Shown in pieces: positions 5,238-6,712 of a stretch of 6,712 nucleotides of DNA (its first letter is position 1; the number at the start of each line of letters is the position of its first letter). Both the position numbers and the translations under genes were made by a program. The stretch spans positions 1-6,712 of the forward strand of contig JAGUVP010000285.1 of the NCBI GenBank assembly GCA_020062805.1. Direction: 5' to 3'. The notes beneath the pieces were generated by a model, which had not been told where the DNA came from, searched no databases, and saw nothing but the letters and a program-made list of their open reading frames with translations. This stretch comes from Candidatus Bipolaricaulis sp. GTDB taxonomy: Bacteria; Bipolaricaulota; Bipolaricaulia; Bipolaricaulales; Bipolaricaulaceae.

Positions 5238-6712
5238 CTAAACCGGGATCTCCTCGACGGTGTAGATCTCGAACGTGTCTCCAGGCTGAACGTCGTTCCA
5301 GTCGCGAACGCGAATCCCGCACTCGCGTCCGGCCTGCACCTCGCGGACGTCATCGGTGAATCGCTTGAGGGACGCGATCTCGCCCGAGAACACTTCGTCC
5401 CCATCGCGATAAACCTTCACCTTCCCCGCCCGCACGACACGACCCGAGCGCACCGAGCACCCCGCGATTCGACCCACGCCGTCGATGTCGAACGTCTTCA
5501 GGACCTCAACCTCGCCGACCTTCGTCTCGCGGAACTCGGGTCCCAACAGGCGGCGCAGCGCACGCCCCACATCCTGAGCGAGGTCGTAGATGATGTCGTA
5601 GGTCCGTACCGGAACGTTGCGCTGTTCGGCGAGACGCGCGGCCTTGCCGTCCACCTTGACCGCGAACCCCACGATGAGGGGCTGCATGTCCTGTTCAGCG
5701 GATGCAAGGAGAACATCCGTCTCCGTGACCGGGCCCACCCCGGCATGAAGGATTTCCAGCTCAACTCCGTCGGCTTTGAGGTTTCCCAGCTCGTGCTTCG
5801 CCGCTTCGAGCGCTCCCGCGCTGGCCGCCTTGAGCACGACCACGAGCTGCTTTGTCTGAGCCACCTGGATGAGTTCTTCAAACGTCTTCGGGGGCCGGGC
5901 GGCACGACGTTCGTCCGCGGTGGCCCTCGTCCGTCCCTCGGCGATGCGGCGGGCCTCGTTCGGGTTGTCGCTGTACTCAACCCTCTCCCCCGCTGCCGGA
6001 ACGCCGGACAGCCCAAGCACCACGGCAGGCAACCCCGGCGTGGCAGCGGCGAGCCTCTCGCCCCGGTAGTCGAGCAGCGCGCGGATCCGACCTGAGGTTC
6101 CCCCCACCACGATCGCATCCCGCTCGCGAAGGGTGCCGCTCCTCACGATGACCGTCGCCACCGGGCCTCGCCCCGGATCGAGACTGGACTCGATGACCAT
6201 CGCCTCCAGCTCGCCGTTCGGATCCCCGTAGATGCCCTCCATGTCGGAGAGGAGGAGGATCATCTCCAAAAGGTCATCCACCCCTTGCCCGGTGAGGGAG
6301 GAGAGGGGGACCATCACCGTCGACCCTCCCCACTCCTCGGGCGTGTACCCGAGCTTGGCGAGGTCTTGCAGGACGCGATCTTTGTTCGCGCCGGGCTTGT
6401 CCATCTTGTTGATGGCGACGATGACCGGCACCCCGGCCGCCTTGATGTGATCCGCCGCCTCCAGAGTCTGGGCCATCACCCCGTCGTCCGCCGCCACGAC
6501 GAGGATGGCGATATCCGTGATCTGCGCCCCCCGGGCGCGCATCGCCGTGAACGCGCGGTGCCCCGGGGTGTCAATGAACGTGATCGCCCGGCCGTTCACC
6601 GTCGCCTGGTAGGCGCCGATGGACTGGGTAATCCCACCCGCCTCGCCTTCGGCGACATGCGCCTTGCGGATCGCGTCGAGGAGGGTCGTCTTCCCGTGAT
6701 CGATGTGCCCGA
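5238..6712 (-). CDS. infB: Translation initiation factor IF-2 (N-terminal part outside the window)
   Basis: About 490 codons are visible, from the G1 loop of the GTPase domain to the stop codon. IF-2 places initiator fMet-tRNA in the ribosomal P site and promotes 50S joining, with GTP hydrolysis. Numbering from the first complete codon, the motifs are G1 GHIDHGKTT (1-9), switch [11 protein letters not shown] (25-34), G3 DTPGH (47-51, with the catalytic histidine), G4 NKMDK (101-105) and G5 SSL (137-139). Then come the beta-barrel domain II, the RPPKTFEEL linker region, domain III ([11 protein letters not shown] onward) and the fMet-tRNA-binding C-terminal domain, with [27 protein letters not shown] and [16 protein letters not shown] near the end. 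The reading frame is intact. The residue before G1 has a codon ending in TC, so it is not the methionine usual there. The gene leads the minus-strand operon, and the DUF503 gene follows after 5 bases. Confidence 0.98.
   Translation of the reverse strand, partial: GHIDHGKTTLLDAIRKAHVAEGEAGGITQSIGAYQATVNGRAITFIDTPGHRAFTAMRARGAQITDIAILVVAADDGVMAQTLEAADHIKAAGVPVIVAINKMDKPGANKDRVLQDLAKLGYTPEEWGGSTVMVPLSSLTGQGVDDLLEMILLLSDMEGIYGDPNGELEAMVIESSLDPGRGPVATVIVRSGTLRERDAIVVGGTSGRIRALLDYRGERLAAATPGLPAVVLGLSGVPAAGERVEYSDNPNEARRIAEGRTRATADERRAARPPKTFEELIQVAQTKQLVVVLKAASAGALEAAKHELGNLKADGVELEILHAGVGPVTETDVLLASAEQDMQPLIVGFAVKVDGKAARLAEQRNVPVRTYDIIYDLAQDVGRALRRLLGPEFRETKVGEVEVLKTFDIDGVGRIAGCSVRSGRVVRAGKVKVYRDGDEVFSGEIASLKRFTDDVREVQAGRECGIRVRDWNDVQPGDTFEIYTVEEIPV

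Overview
The window comes from a GC-rich bacterium and holds two blocks of genes that converge at about 3440. The right block (minus strand, 3438-6712) is the downstream end of an infB operon: translation initiation factor IF-2 (5' end outside the window), a YlxP-like DUF503 protein, a small open frame in the position where rbfA is usually found, and a sugar-isomerase-like enzyme of the FucI/AraA type. The genes are packed tightly. There are 5 bases between infB and DUF503, and the next two junctions are both TGATG stop/start overlaps, so this is very likely one translationally coupled transcript.

The left block (plus strand, 1-3441) holds three exported, beta-rich proteins that I cannot match to a named family as whole proteins. 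The first (partial) and third are paralogues. Both contain a long antiparallel-beta region with cysteines at intervals of roughly 30-40 residues, and both end in a phenylalanine. The first ends in a pattern that fits the C-terminal beta-signal of outer-membrane barrel proteins. The second is a small secreted protein with one cadherin-like/Big_9-type domain. A closely related domain sits at the N-terminus of the third protein, ahead of its barrel-like part. The second and third genes form an operon (17-base gap, strong AGGAGG). The first is separated from them by a 339-base gap with several inverted repeats and no convincing gene.

Organism: the beta-signal ends and signal peptides suggest a diderm (two-membrane) bacterium. 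The IF-2 switch I sequence (ITQSIGAY), GC-rich composition and infB-DUF503-rbfA order would fit a deep-branching lineage such as Bipolaricaulota (OP1/Acetothermia) or a relative of Thermotogota. This is inference from general resemblance, held with low to moderate confidence.

The most interesting part is the cysteine-marked barrel family with its shared Ig-like domain, which looks like a lineage-specific cell-surface system. Second is the rbfA-position frame, which begins like RbfA and then loses the resemblance.
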